Positions 1-8,536 of a stretch of DNA of 64,000 nucleotides are shown piece after piece. This stretch comes from Sutcliffiella tianshenii (GTDB lineage: Bacteria > Bacillota > Bacilli > Bacillales > Bacillaceae_I). How positions within the stretch are numbered: the stretch's first letter is position 1; every line of letters begins with the position of its first letter. The notes below the pieces were generated by a model, which saw nothing but the letters and a program-made list of their open reading frames with translations, was not told where the DNA came from and did no database searches. Made by a program: the position numbers and the translations under genes. Location: contig NZ_JAFBED010000001.1 in NCBI RefSeq assembly GCF_016908565.1, positions 248,001 to 312,000 of the forward strand, in the 5' to 3' direction.

Positions 1-386
1 AACCTATCGAATACAAATGGGATTGTTAAAAAATCTATAGTAAGACCTGAATATATGACAGTCCCCGCAGCAAGGATCTGACCCAAAAGCTTCATTTTTG
101 CACTCAACTCATACATGTCATCCAAAATGCCTGTTACAATAATTATTACTGCACCAGCCACGATACCGTATATTCTTTCATCATAAAGGCCAAATACCAA
201 ATACCCCACTGCTACACCGATAAAGATTGCCAATCCTCCAAGTCTCGGCATTATCTTTTGATGCACCTTTCGAAGGTTAGGTTTATCAGTTGCTCCAATT
301 TTATGGGCGAGCTTTATGACTAAAGGAGTAACGAATAGGACAGTAGCAAAGGAGGCCAAAAATGTAAAAATAAGTTTTATGTCCAT
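1..386 (-). CDS. tagO: Undecaprenyl-phosphate sugar-1-phosphate transferase, TagO/WecA family (3' end cut off)
   Basis: Integral membrane enzyme of the MraY/WecA/TagO family. It transfers a sugar-1-phosphate (normally GlcNAc-1-P) to undecaprenyl phosphate at the cytoplasmic membrane face, the first step of teichoic and teichuronic acid assembly. The first 128 codons were translated by hand from the minus strand; the gene runs out of the window at base 1. Visible are an N-terminal membrane segment (residues ~5-25), the family loop beginning KPNLRKVHQK (from residue 35), and the Mg-binding DD pair in ILDDMYE (residues 89-90). The ATG at 386 has AGGTGG 8 nt upstream. It fits the glycosyltransferase, polymerase and nucleotide-sugar genes that follow. 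The exact sugar is inferred; family membership is secure. Confidence 0.88.
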   Translation of the reverse strand, partial: MDIKLIFTFLASFATVLFVTPLVIKLAHKIGATDKPNLRKVHQKIMPRLGGLAIFIGVAVGYLVFGLYDERIYGIVAGAVIIIVTGILDDMYELSAKMKLLGQILAAGTVIYSGLTIDFLTIPFVFDR

Positions 387-537
387 TGTTACAACCACCT
401 ATCATTTATTTTTCTTATTTTTTACAAACAAATGAAAATGAATGTAAAATAAAATAGCCAATATTTGTTTTAATCAGCAGATGAATAAATTCTAGTTAAT
501 TGTAGCAAACTTGATTCGACATAATTCTAACAATAAC

Positions 538-564
538 ATTATATTTTGATTAAAATTATGACAA
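538..564 (-). promoter_or_regulatory. Possible sigma-A promoter for tagO
   Basis: On the minus strand TTGTCA (559-564) is followed after 15 bases by a perfect TATAAT (538-543), about 150 bases upstream of the tagO start. The spacer is short and the surroundings are A+T-rich, so chance is a real alternative. Confidence 0.35.
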
Positions 565-650
565 AATTTTCATTAAAGCATTTCACTCTTTAAATACCCA
601 ATTTGTTAGACGTAAAACACTCAAAATAGTTTCACTTTTTTAGCATAATA

Positions 651-701
651 AAGAGGCTAGTACCCAAAACAAAGATTATCCCTATTTTGAATCAGCCTCT
701 T
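651..701 (-). terminator. Terminator with long loop after the family 2 glycosyltransferase
   Basis: AAGAGGCT (651-658) pairs with AGCCTCTT (694-701) across a loop of about 35 bases. On the minus strand it is followed by a T-rich run, 26 bases past the stop codon of the gene at 727-1497. Confidence 0.55.
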
Positions 702-726
702 TTCAATTTTTAATAAGTGCTACAAC

Positions 727-1497
727 TTACGCTTGAACTCTCTTTTTAATGGCGGTATAGGCATAATTCATAAAACACCAGCTGGCATATATCAGGTTCA
801 GCTTTTCGATTTTTCGGTAGACATACCAGTTTCTTTTTGCTGCCTGCAGTTTGTTGCTTGAAATGGAGCCTTCCACTATACGGTATATCGACAAAGGCTC
901 ATGAACTGCGTAAGCCCGGTGCCCTTTTTTCAATATAGACAACCATAGGGCAAAATCTTGTCTTGTACGGATATTCGGCATTCGAACATTTCCTACCTGC
1001 TCACGATCAAGAATGACCGTTAAGCACCCTATAATAGTATTCTTAAGCAAGCCTTTATAGTCGATGCTGTCTGGCATGCTTATTGTTTTATCTAGAGGTG
1101 TGCCGTCTTGATCCATCAGCTCGTAGGCGGTAAAAGTAAATGCATATTGATTTTTCATCATAAAAGCAAGCTGTTTTTCTAGCTTGTACGGTTTCCAAAG
1201 GTCATCGCTATCCAAAAAGGCAATATATCTTCCTTCAGCAGCATCAAGGGCTGTATTCCGCGCAACTGCAGCTCCACTATTTTCTGTTAGCTGGATCAAT
1301 TTGATTCTTTTGTCTTTTTGCATATACTCATTAATGATTTCAATACTTTGATCAGTAGACATATCATCAACGAGTATCATTTCCCAATTTTGATATGTTT
1401 GATCCATTACGGATTCGATTGATTTTCCTATATATTTTGCAGCATTATACACGGGGGTAATGACTGAGACCAAAGGTTCATCTGTCTGGATATTCAT
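727..1497 (-). CDS. Family 2 glycosyltransferase (TuaG-like)
   Basis: Cytoplasmic GT-A fold glycosyltransferase that adds a sugar from a nucleotide donor to a growing surface polysaccharide. The 256-residue protein opens with VSVITPVYNAAKYIGKSI (residues ~10-27). It has the nucleotide-binding VDDMSTD (~43-49), ARNTALDAAEGRYIAFLDSDD (two segments around 80-100) with the metal-binding DSDD, and no membrane segment. Length and layout resemble B. subtilis TuaG (about 250 residues) of teichuronic acid synthesis, but a specific acceptor cannot be read from sequence. The start is well supported by GGAGGAAGAG 7-8 nt before the ATG at 1497. It lies between tagO and a wall-bound protease, all on the same strand. 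Confidence 0.85.
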   Translation of the reverse strand: MNIQTDEPLVSVITPVYNAAKYIGKSIESVMDQTYQNWEMILVDDMSTDQSIEIINEYMQKDKRIKLIQLTENSGAAVARNTALDAAEGRYIAFLDSDDLWKPYKLEKQLAFMMKNQYAFTFTAYELMDQDGTPLDKTISMPDSIDYKGLLKNTIIGCLTVILDREQVGNVRMPNIRTRQDFALWLSILKKGHRAYAVHEPLSIYRIVEGSISSNKLQAAKRNWYVYRKIEKLNLIYASWCFMNYAYTAIKKRVQA

Positions 1498-1580
1498 ATT
1501 CTCTTCCTCCTGCCATCAATGAAGCAACTATATTAATAATGTTTACAATAAAATTAAATACATTCCCAATAAATATGCAA

Positions 1581-1606
1581 ATGGCTACCGTAAAACCGAT
1601 AGCCAT
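1581..1606 (-). terminator. Terminator after the CWB2 subtilisin gene
   Basis: ATGGCTACCG (1581-1590) pairs with CGATAGCCAT (1597-1606) with one mismatch and a 6-base loop. On the minus strand a T-rich stretch follows, about 30 bases past the stop of the gene at 1638-3671. Confidence 0.7.
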
Positions 1607-1637
1607 AAAATTATTTATACTATCATCAGTCATACGC

Positions 1638-3671
1638 CTAATATCCAGACAGCAATCGATCTATTTCCCAAATAACAGAAGAATCGACCGCTTTTCTTCC
1701 ACCGAATATATTAAAGCTTTTCTTTGGGTGAATGAGTAAATATTTCTCGGTGGCAGCATCGACATCATCAGGTCGTACTAAAAGTAATGCTTTATTTTGC
1801 TTCGCAGACAGTAATCCTCCTGAAAGGGCATCCTTAAAATCCTTTCCAGTAGCAAAATTATATCCCTCACAATGACAAGGAAAACTAGATAATACCTCAA
1901 TATTGGTTGCATACCGGTTGGCACCCGATATTCTTTTCGCATCCAAAGATGCTTCCAGCGCAGTGCTCACAACTGCAGTACCACCTATTATATAACGGTT
2001 TTTAAAATCATTATCCTGGATGAACTGTTTAGTTGCATCCGGAACCCAAGTTTTTTCTACAAATAAAATGGGTATTCCCTTTGTTGCTGCATGAGCAGAT
2101 ATCGATAAGGCATCAGGAAAACTCTTGCCATTTACAACTATAACATCTTCACTTGTTGTGGAGAGGAACTTATTTATCTCTACCGCTGTATCGTATCTTG
2201 TTTTCCCTGAAATCCTTTCTGTTATCAAACCATTAGTGATAAGCTTCTTTTCTACTTCTTTGCTTATTGCCTGTTCTCCGCCTACTACAATAACATGATT
2301 GACTCCCATCTCCTTCATCGTAATAATGGATGATTGTGGAAGGTAGTTGTTTTCTGTTAAAAATATAGGACTATCCAATTTATAGGCTAAAGGAACAGTA
2401 GCTAAGCTGTCTGCGAAATTTTGGTTGCTGGCTAACAAGGCAAACTTTCCTTTTATATTCCTTATACCGTTTGACAGTGTTTTTTCTTCCAAAGTAGTCC
2501 ATCCATTAAGTGCTATGGCAACGGAGGTTTCGAGGGAGTTCTTTCCTGATATTCTATTTTTCTGATGATAGTATTGAACCGCTTCCTCCACATTAGCAAT
2601 GCCATGCTTCACTGGCAAATGATCCATATGCACACTTGACTCTTCAATGATATGTGAGAGTTGGGCTGAGGAAAGTCCATAGTCTATGCTTTTCAAGAAA
2701 GCTGCTTGTGAAGCGATTATCGGTGAAGCCATACTCGTTCCATCCATGTACTTGTAACCTTCAGCAAAAGTGGTTAAATGCGTACTAAATATATTTACAC
2801 CTGGGGCTGCTACAGAAACCCATTCCCCGTAATTAGAAAAGCTAGCCATATCATGCCCATTAACTGCTCCTACAGAAAGTACATCTGAATAGCCAGCAGG
2901 AAATTGCACTTCAGGTGATGCACTGTTTCCTGCAGCTGCAACTACCAGGACATCCTTGGAGATGGCATTTGCAATTGCAGTTTGAACCAAAGTACTTTTA
3001 TTTGGTCCAGCAATGCTTATGTTGATGATATCCGCGCCATTGTTTACAGCAAAATCAATCCCCTTTGCTATATCTGAAGCGAATGCTCCATCCTTGTCGC
3101 CAACTTTTATCGGCATAATATTTACCTCTCTTGCAATAGAAGCTATACCAATGCCATTATTTGTTGAAGCACCTACAAGTCCGGACACATGGGTACCATG
3201 CCCAATTTCATCTGTAGGCATACTTCCAGGTGACAATACATTAAAAGGCTTAACAATTCTACCTTTTAAGTCAGGATGCATGTGATCAATACCCGAATCA
3301 AGTATAGCAACAGTCGGAGTTGAATTTTGGTTATTATTCAACCATGCATTTTCCACACTTAATATTTCAAAATAATTCGCTTGGTTATTGATTAATGGAT
3401 CATTTACTGCATAGTAATACTTACTATCCTCTTCCATGTAATCTATGGCAGTATTTCTTTCGAGCTGTTTCTTAATTTTTTCAAAATCCTTCTTCTGAAT
3501 ATTCTTTATCTCCAACTTCTCGTTTTGAGTATAGGATAATTTGCGATTTTCCTTATACTTTATGATAATTCTCATATTCTCTTCAGAGTTCGCAAATGCT
3601 TCTTCTGTACCTAATGAGAAATAAATACAAACAAAACTCAATAGAAGAAGTACTCTGTTAATTTTTCTCAT
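1638..3671 (-). CDS. Secreted subtilisin-family serine protease with three CWB2 wall-binding repeats
   Basis: Exported S8 endopeptidase expected to sit on the cell wall. The 677-residue protein has a signal peptide (residues 1-28), an inhibitor I9-like propeptide (~33-90), then the catalytic domain with Asp125 in AILDSGID, His158 in IGHGTHVSG, oxyanion Asn249 in AAAGNS and Ser313 in GTSMASP. The triad is complete. From ~373 to the end are three repeats of about 100 residues of the CWB2 family (PF04122), each opening with RISG-type and carrying NFADSLA/FPDALS-type and VGG motifs. In other Firmicutes this module binds an anionic wall polymer. The start has GGGGAG about 10 nt upstream. It follows a small membrane-anchored protein gene after 34 bases, probably as one transcript. 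The processed targets are unknown; wall protein turnover or autolysin maturation is plausible. Confidence 0.9.
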   Translation of the reverse strand: MRKINRVLLLLSFVCIYFSLGTEEAFANSEENMRIIIKYKENRKLSYTQNEKLEIKNIQKKDFEKIKKQLERNTAIDYMEEDSKYYYAVNDPLINNQANYFEILSVENAWLNNNQNSTPTVAILDSGIDHMHPDLKGRIVKPFNVLSPGSMPTDEIGHGTHVSGLVGASTNNGIGIASIAREVNIMPIKVGDKDGAFASDIAKGIDFAVNNGADIINISIAGPNKSTLVQTAIANAISKDVLVVAAAGNSASPEVQFPAGYSDVLSVGAVNGHDMASFSNYGEWVSVAAPGVNIFSTHLTTFAEGYKYMDGTSMASPIIASQAAFLKSIDYGLSSAQLSHIIEESSVHMDHLPVKHGIANVEEAVQYYHQKNRISGKNSLETSVAIALNGWTTLEEKTLSNGIRNIKGKFALLASNQNFADSLATVPLAYKLDSPIFLTENNYLPQSSIITMKEMGVNHVIVVGGEQAISKEVEKKLITNGLITERISGKTRYDTAVEINKFLSTTSEDVIVVNGKSFPDALSISAHAATKGIPILFVEKTWVPDATKQFIQDNDFKNRYIIGGTAVVSTALEASLDAKRISGANRYATNIEVLSSFPCHCEGYNFATGKDFKDALSGGLLSAKQNKALLLVRPDDVDAATEKYLLIHPKKSFNIFGGRKAVDSSVIWEIDRLLSGY

Positions 3672-3705
3672 ACCATTGTTTCTCCCCGTTGCTCACTTCT
3701 AAAGC

Positions 3706-4206
3706 TTATTTAAAATCAATATCTGTAATTACCCAGCCGTTTCCGGACTTTTCAACGAAAAGGAAAACATCTATGGATTGATATTCATCGAACCAGTTCA
3801 CACGAACTTCTTGATCTTCCAGAGGGACATATTCCGCACCTTCAATTTCAGAACTCAATGAAAGAAACCGATTAACAAGTCCATCCACTTCGTCACTCTC
3901 TCCAGACCAATAGGCAGTCAATTTGCTCAGGATGGGATCGGAAAAATAATTAGATAAATAATCCTCTATCTCTTCTTTGGTCATATCTTCTGGATTAGGG
4001 TAGTCCTCTGACATGGTTAAGTTGTGGAATTTAAACTTAGCTATTTCAATATAAGACATAATATTCTTTTGTTGCCCAGTACTTACTTCTACTTCTTCTT
4101 CTTTTTCTTGGTTATACAAAACTTCCCCACTATCCAAAAAGAAAAAGCCGGAAATAAAAAGAACCCCAAACAATATAAGTACAATCTTTTTCCAATTGTT
4201 TTTCAC
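3706..4206 (-). CDS. Membrane-anchored extracytoplasmic protein of unknown function
   Basis: Not recognised. The 166-residue protein has a basic N-terminus and one hydrophobic segment (residues ~7-24) without a lipobox cysteine, so it is probably anchored by an uncleaved signal or secreted. The rest is acidic and soluble: an E-rich linker (~33-42), a helical stretch and a C-terminal strand-rich part. The start codon is GTG at 4206 with GAGGTGAAA 6-7 nt upstream. It lies 34 bases ahead of the wall-bound subtilisin gene in the same direction, which suggests co-expression and possibly a partner, inhibitor or chaperone role; that is inference from position only. Confidence 0.7.
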   Translation of the reverse strand: MKNNWKKIVLILFGVLFISGFFFLDSGEVLYNQEKEEEVEVSTGQQKNIMSYIEIAKFKFHNLTMSEDYPNPEDMTKEEIEDYLSNYFSDPILSKLTAYWSGESDEVDGLVNRFLSLSSEIEGAEYVPLEDQEVRVNWFDEYQSIDVFLFVEKSGNGWVITDIDFK

Positions 4207-4260
4207 AATTATTTCACCTCAATGAGAGTCATTATTACATTTTTTATTTCTACATAACCA

Positions 4261-4290
4261 AAAGATGTGTAGAAGTTCCTACACATCTTT
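4261..4290 (-). terminator. Terminator after ugd
   Basis: Perfect 12-bp stem, AAAGATGTGTAG (4261-4272) with CTACACATCTTT (4279-4290) and a 6-base loop, 38 bases past the ugd stop. T runs occur on both strands. Confidence 0.8.
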
Positions 4291-4327
4291 TATAGTCAAT
4301 TAGGTGTTGCGATTGAACCGCCAATTA

Positions 4328-5644
4328 TTAGATTTGAGCAGCTTTAACTGTTTTCCTACCTATGGAAGCATAGTAGAAGCCTAAATTCTCCATCTGCTCT
4401 AAAGGAAACATGTTTCTACCATCTATCATAACTGGATGACGAAGCTTGGATTTAAGGTCTTGAAGATCCATTTCTTTAAATTCGTTCCAATCAGTTAGAA
4501 TGATTACAGCATCTGCATCTTGAACCGCTTGTTCGTAAGATTCAACTGTTTGAAGACCTGCAATTTCTTTTTTGGCGTTTTTCATTGCTACAGGATCATA
4601 CGCCAGGACCTCTGCACCGTCACTATGCAGCTTTGGGATGATATCAATGGAAGGCGCTGCTCTCATATCGTCAGTGTTCGGCTTGAATGCCAATCCAAGA
4701 ATTGCAATACGCTTGCCGCTAATATCCCCATTCAAAGCTTCAACCAATTTGTCATATACACGATATCTTTGTTGCGCATTTACATTTTCGACGTCTTTAA
4801 CAATTTTCAAGTTGTACCCTGCGTTTTCAGCGATATTGATCAAGGCATTCGTATCTTTCGGGAAACAAGAACCACCATATCCTATGCCCGCAGACAAGAA
4901 TGCTTTTCCAATTCTGTTATCATGCCCCATACCTTCTGCCACTTTTGTAACATCAGCACCTACTAATTCACAAATGTTAGCTATTTCATTAATAAAGCTG
5001 ATTTTTGTTGCAAGGAATGCATTAGCCGCGTACTTAATCATTTCAGCTGTTTCGATATCCGCAATAACCAAGTTTGTTTGAAATGGTTCATGAAGATTTG
5101 ATAAAACATCCTTTGCTTTATCTGATTCCACTCCTATTACTGCACGTTCCATATTCATGGTGTCATAAATAGCAGAGCCTTCACGAAGAAATTCAGGGTT
5201 AGAAGCTACATCAAAATTTGAATGTCCTGCTTCTTCCGCAATAATTCCTTTAATCCATTTTCCGGTTCCAACTGGCACCGTACTCTTTGTGACAATCACT
5301 TTATAATCCGTTAAGTTTTTCCCAATAGATCTTGCTACAGCCTCCACAAAGCGAAGGTCCGCTTCCCCTGTTTCTTTCGGAGGTGTCCCAACTGCAATGA
5401 TCACCACCTCCGCATCGTTCATTGCGGTTTGTAATTCCGTAGTAAAATGGAGTCGATTTTCTTCGATGTTTTTCAACACTAATTCATCAAGACCTGGCTC
5501 ATAAATTGGGATTATTCCCTTTTTAAGATTTTCGATCTTATTTTCATCGATATCAACACAAGTTACGTTATTTCCTATATCACTAAAACAAACTCCAGAA
5601 ACCAGGCCGACATAGCCTGTACCAATTACACAAATATTCATCAT
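4328..5644 (-). CDS. ugd: UDP-glucose 6-dehydrogenase (TuaD type)
   Basis: Cytoplasmic NAD-dependent enzyme that oxidises UDP-glucose twice to UDP-glucuronate, the donor of glucuronic acid for teichuronic acid or an acidic capsule. The 438-residue protein has the Rossmann motif GTGYVGLVSG (residues 8-17), the NAD-specific acidic residue in VDIDENK (~30-36), the hinge region with VTKSTVPVGTG (~118-128) and the catalytic Cys260 in GGSCFPKD. It ends with the UDP-binding part GLAFKPNTDDMR. Length is normal. Two adjacent ATGs (5644, 5641) follow GAGGG; either may start. galU, which makes its substrate, ends 19 bases upstream, and a polymerase gene precedes that, so the three form one operon. Confidence 0.95.
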   Translation of the reverse strand: MMNICVIGTGYVGLVSGVCFSDIGNNVTCVDIDENKIENLKKGIIPIYEPGLDELVLKNIEENRLHFTTELQTAMNDAEVVIIAVGTPPKETGEADLRFVEAVARSIGKNLTDYKVIVTKSTVPVGTGKWIKGIIAEEAGHSNFDVASNPEFLREGSAIYDTMNMERAVIGVESDKAKDVLSNLHEPFQTNLVIADIETAEMIKYAANAFLATKISFINEIANICELVGADVTKVAEGMGHDNRIGKAFLSAGIGYGGSCFPKDTNALINIAENAGYNLKIVKDVENVNAQQRYRVYDKLVEALNGDISGKRIAILGLAFKPNTDDMRAAPSIDIIPKLHSDGAEVLAYDPVAMKNAKKEIAGLQTVESYEQAVQDADAVIILTDWNEFKEMDLQDLKSKLRHPVMIDGRNMFPLEQMENLGFYYASIGRKTVKAAQI

Positions 5645-5663
5645 TTATCCCTCGCTCGCTATT

Positions 5664-6542
5664 CTAAATGTTGCGGACTAAATCTTTCAACAGCTTTGAA
5701 ACTGGGTCTCTTAAATCGTCCCTCATTAATGCAAATTCAACTTGAGCTTGGATGAATCCGAATTTATTTCCAATATCATATCTTCTTCCTTTGAAATGAT
5801 ACCCATAGACATCCTGAATATTCGTAAGTTCTTGAAGTGCATCCGTTAGCTGGATTTCATTCCCTCTGCCAGGTTCAATTGTTTCCAGGATATTTATTAT
5901 TTCTGGTGTCAGCACATATCTTCCCATTATCGCTAAGTTTGATGGTGCTTCTTCAAGAGGTGGCTTCTCTACTAATGCGTTTACCTTGAATAAGTCTTTG
6001 CCACTTTCATTCTTATCATAATCGATAACACCGTAGCTAGAAAGGTCACTATCCGGCACTTCCTGTACTCCAATTACAGAAGAGTTATTCATTTCAAACT
6101 CATTGATCAATTGTTTTAGACAAGGCTCATCTTTGGAAACAACAATATCATCTCCAAGCATGACCGCGAATGGTTCATTACCAATGAATTTTCTTGCACA
6201 CCAAATGGCATGTCCCAATCCTTTAGGTTCTTTTTGACGAATATAATGAATATCGGCCATTTCCGAAATCATTTTTATTTCCTCTAATTGTTCATACTTC
6301 TCTTTGGCAATTAAAGTTTCTTCTAATTCCAAGGAACGATCGAAATGATCTTCGATTGCTCTTTTTCCTCTACCGGTCACGATAAGAATTTCTTCAATTC
6401 CTGATTGGATGGCTTCTTCAATAATGTATTGAATCGTTGGTCGGTCAACGATTGGAAGCATCTCTTTTGGTTGTGCTTTTGTCGCTGGCAAAAATCTTGT
6501 TCCTAAACCCGCTGCTGGAATAATTGCCTTTTTTACTTTCAT
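5664..6542 (-). CDS. galU: UTP-glucose-1-phosphate uridylyltransferase
   Basis: Cytoplasmic enzyme that makes UDP-glucose from glucose-1-phosphate and UTP, supplying the next gene product (Ugd) and glucosyl transfer to wall polymers (GtaB in B. subtilis). The 292-residue form starts [20 protein letters not shown], with the nucleotidyltransferase signature [25 protein letters not shown] with the metal-binding Asp, and VEKP. A longer frame opens at a TTG at 6557, but that TTG overlaps the ribosome binding site GAGGTG placed 7 nt before the ATG at 6542. The polymerase gene ends 15 bases upstream. Confidence 0.95.
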   Translation of the reverse strand: MKVKKAIIPAAGLGTRFLPATKAQPKEMLPIVDRPTIQYIIEEAIQSGIEEILIVTGRGKRAIEDHFDRSLELEETLIAKEKYEQLEEIKMISEMADIHYIRQKEPKGLGHAIWCARKFIGNEPFAVMLGDDIVVSKDEPCLKQLINEFEMNNSSVIGVQEVPDSDLSSYGVIDYDKNESGKDLFKVNALVEKPPLEEAPSNLAIMGRYVLTPEIINILETIEPGRGNEIQLTDALQELTNIQDVYGYHFKGRRYDIGNKFGFIQAQVEFALMRDDLRDPVSKLLKDLVRNI

Positions 6543-6557
6543 ATACTTACACCTCAA

Positions 6558-7928
6558 TCAATTATTTTTAATAGCTGAATTCCTTCCTATTCCTCTTTTC
6601 CCTAATTCCATAAAAATAAAAATAATAATGATCATCACCCAAAATCTTGGAGATGCAAAATCAGCACGATACATAGCAGTGATCCCAAGATGTACCCACA
6701 ATATTAAGGCGTATAGAAAGTACTTATGTTCATTTCTCTGTCGGAACAAACGATAGAACACAAACACAAACATGCTAATAAGGAAAAGGAATCCAAAAAC
6801 TCCATGTTCAAACAATAAATCAATATAGATATTATTGGACGTTGCACTTACAGGTCCCTGGTGATACAAGAACTTTGTTTGGTTTAAAAACCAGTAACTT
6901 CCCGGACCAAAGCCAAAAATACCATTTACAATTGAGTAGTCAAAAAGCCATACAATTGGCATTACGAGCATATACAGACGACTGTGGCGTTGTATATCAA
7001 ATAAGGTGTCAAATCTGCCAAGGATAGGCTGTAATGCCTGCAATACAAAATCCCATTTAAAAAGCGCTAAAAGCAACAATGGGATGAGTGCATACAGGGA
7101 ATATAAGAAAATCTTCTTTTTATTCTCAACCTTGGTAGTCAGTAAAACCACAATTACAAATCCCATCAACATCATTAAGTTGGCATATCCACTGACTGAA
7201 AATGAAAACACTAAAACAAACAAGGATGGAATAAGTACTTGCCAGAAGTATTTAGTTTTTTTACTGTATACTACAAATCCTATTACGATGGCATCAATTA
7301 GAAAAGGCACAAGATAACTTGGTTCATCCGTTAAAGAAGTCAGTCTGAAGTTGAATAGAACATCCGATTTCACACTGTGTACAAACGAACGTGTGTTAAG
7401 GTCAAGCATTGGGTATCCGATCATGAAATGAAGGAATTGCCAGATGCCGACAATTACCACGACTAAGATTCCATACAAATAGAATCTTGTAATGGTTAAC
7501 AGTGTTTTTTCACTTAAAAAACGAATTAGTTTAAAGAAACTATAGAACAAAACAAAGTACATGGTAAGGTTTATCATTCTAGTTGGCATAGATTGCATAA
7601 CATAATCAACATATTGAGAAGATAGCATATATGTCAAATTAAAAAAAGCGGCTAAAACAGATAACACAGCCGGAAGGTATATTGAGCTTAAATAAAATCT
7701 CTGTTCCAAATTAAGTTTTTCAAACTTCTCTCTTTCTTTAATATGTAATAGAAATACAAAGAAAATCAAGCATGTTGTGAAAAATGTTACTAACACAGAA
7801 GAAGGGACAGGCGTTAGTTTCTGAAAGATTCCGGAAACTGAGAAAGGAGCCAAAAACATAAATAGACCCATAGCTAACAGGATTATTTTATCCTGGTGCT
7901 GTTTAGATGCTGTTAATAAATAACCCAT
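6558..7928 (-). CDS. O-antigen polymerase/ligase-like membrane protein (Wzy/TuaE type)
   Basis: Polytopic membrane protein (456 residues) with about ten to twelve hydrophobic segments and a larger extracytoplasmic loop at ~315-375. That loop holds GIFGFGPGSYWFLNQ and NNIYIDLLFEHG, the pattern of the Wzy_C (PF04932) O-antigen ligase/polymerase family. Such proteins join lipid-linked repeat units outside the membrane; TuaE is the teichuronic acid counterpart. It is first in the operon with galU and ugd, which supports a polymer containing glucuronate or glucose. The start at 7928 has only a weak ribosome binding site (AAAGGA about 12-14 nt upstream). No Wzx-type flippase is seen in the window. 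Confidence 0.82.
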   Translation of the reverse strand: MGYLLTASKQHQDKIILLAMGLFMFLAPFSVSGIFQKLTPVPSSVLVTFFTTCLIFFVFLLHIKEREKFEKLNLEQRFYLSSIYLPAVLSVLAAFFNLTYMLSSQYVDYVMQSMPTRMINLTMYFVLFYSFFKLIRFLSEKTLLTITRFYLYGILVVVIVGIWQFLHFMIGYPMLDLNTRSFVHSVKSDVLFNFRLTSLTDEPSYLVPFLIDAIVIGFVVYSKKTKYFWQVLIPSLFVLVFSFSVSGYANLMMLMGFVIVVLLTTKVENKKKIFLYSLYALIPLLLLALFKWDFVLQALQPILGRFDTLFDIQRHSRLYMLVMPIVWLFDYSIVNGIFGFGPGSYWFLNQTKFLYHQGPVSATSNNIYIDLLFEHGVFGFLFLISMFVFVFYRLFRQRNEHKYFLYALILWVHLGITAMYRADFASPRFWVMIIIIFIFMELGKRGIGRNSAIKNN

Positions 7929-8035
7929 TTGATGATACCAATCCTTTACTTTTCTTTTTTCAACTCACCTAATTAGATATAATAACATATGTGCTTCCCT
8001 ACGTTAAATAGTTTACCCACTTTGCTTTGATTCAT

Positions 8036-8063
8036 TTGATTTATGCGAAAAAAGCTTTATAAT
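8036..8063 (+). promoter_or_regulatory. Sigma-A promoter for the small lipoprotein gene
   Basis: TTGATT (8036-8041), a 16-base spacer and a perfect TATAAT (8058-8063), 71 bases before the chosen start at 8135. Confidence 0.55.
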
Positions 8064-8134
8064 ATTGCTATATTGCTTGAACATGTCCCGTAACAAATAG
8101 TACGTAAATGAAAAAAATCTTCTGGGGGATGACA

Positions 8135-8509
8135 ATGAAGGCTAAACTCTTATGTATCATTTCAATACCATTAATGCTCTTAACTGCATGTGGGGACAAT
8201 GTCCTCGTAGTCAGAACTCCTTTAGAAGGAGATTATTATGTCAGAACTAATATAGAGAATCTAGAGTGGAAACATTTTTCAGACATGATTTCTTCTGATA
8301 GTGGAATTGAAGAAAAAGACTTTGATCAATTAAAGTTGACTTTGAAAACCAACCCAAAAACCAGGTATATCATGGTTGCAGATGAACTATACAGGTTTGA
8401 TCAAAATGGAAAAATGATTTATTATACCGATTGGGAAGAAGAAGAAGGTGAGTATAAAATGGAAAGCTTGGTTTTTCCTGATTATGATACTACCGAAAAC
8501 ATCGAGTAG
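8135..8509 (+). CDS. Small lipoprotein of unknown function
   Basis: Not recognised beyond its lipoprotein character. A signal peptide MKAKLLCIISIPLMLLTAC ends in the lipobox LTAC, so the mature protein (about 105 residues) would be anchored to the outer face of the membrane. It is acidic and rich in D, E, Y and W towards the C-terminus. A longer frame opens at 8108, but GGGGG 8 nt before the ATG at 8135 and the better signal peptide favour the later start. It stands alone on the plus strand between two minus-strand polysaccharide operons. Its stop codon lies inside the terminator shared with the facing glycosyltransferase gene. Confidence 0.75.
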   Translation: MKAKLLCIISIPLMLLTACGDNVLVVRTPLEGDYYVRTNIENLEWKHFSDMISSDSGIEEKDFDQLKLTLKTNPKTRYIMVADELYRFDQNGKMIYYTDWEEEEGEYKMESLVFPDYDTTENIE

Positions 8510-8536
8510 AAAACGTAAATTTAACGTTTTCTACTC
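8504..8536. terminator. Bidirectional terminator containing both facing stop codons
   Basis: GAGTAGAAAACGT (8504-8516) pairs perfectly with ACGTTTTCTACTC (8524-8536) across a 7-base loop, with T runs on each strand. The TAG of the plus-strand lipoprotein gene is in the left arm and the TAA of the minus-strand glycosyltransferase gene is in the loop. Confidence 0.87.

Larger units (their letters stand above)
387..726. other. Gene-free stretch between tagO and the first glycosyltransferase
   Basis: About 340 bases, very A+T-rich, without a credible coding frame. It holds a possible promoter for tagO (around 538-564) and the long-looped terminator of the upstream glycosyltransferase gene (651-701). 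Nothing else was recognised. Confidence 0.6.

Noticed and set aside
4520-5081. Two overlapping plus-strand frames of 148 and 169 codons antisense to ugd
   Set aside because: The ugd frame carries all conserved motifs; the antisense frames lack start signals and recognisable composition.
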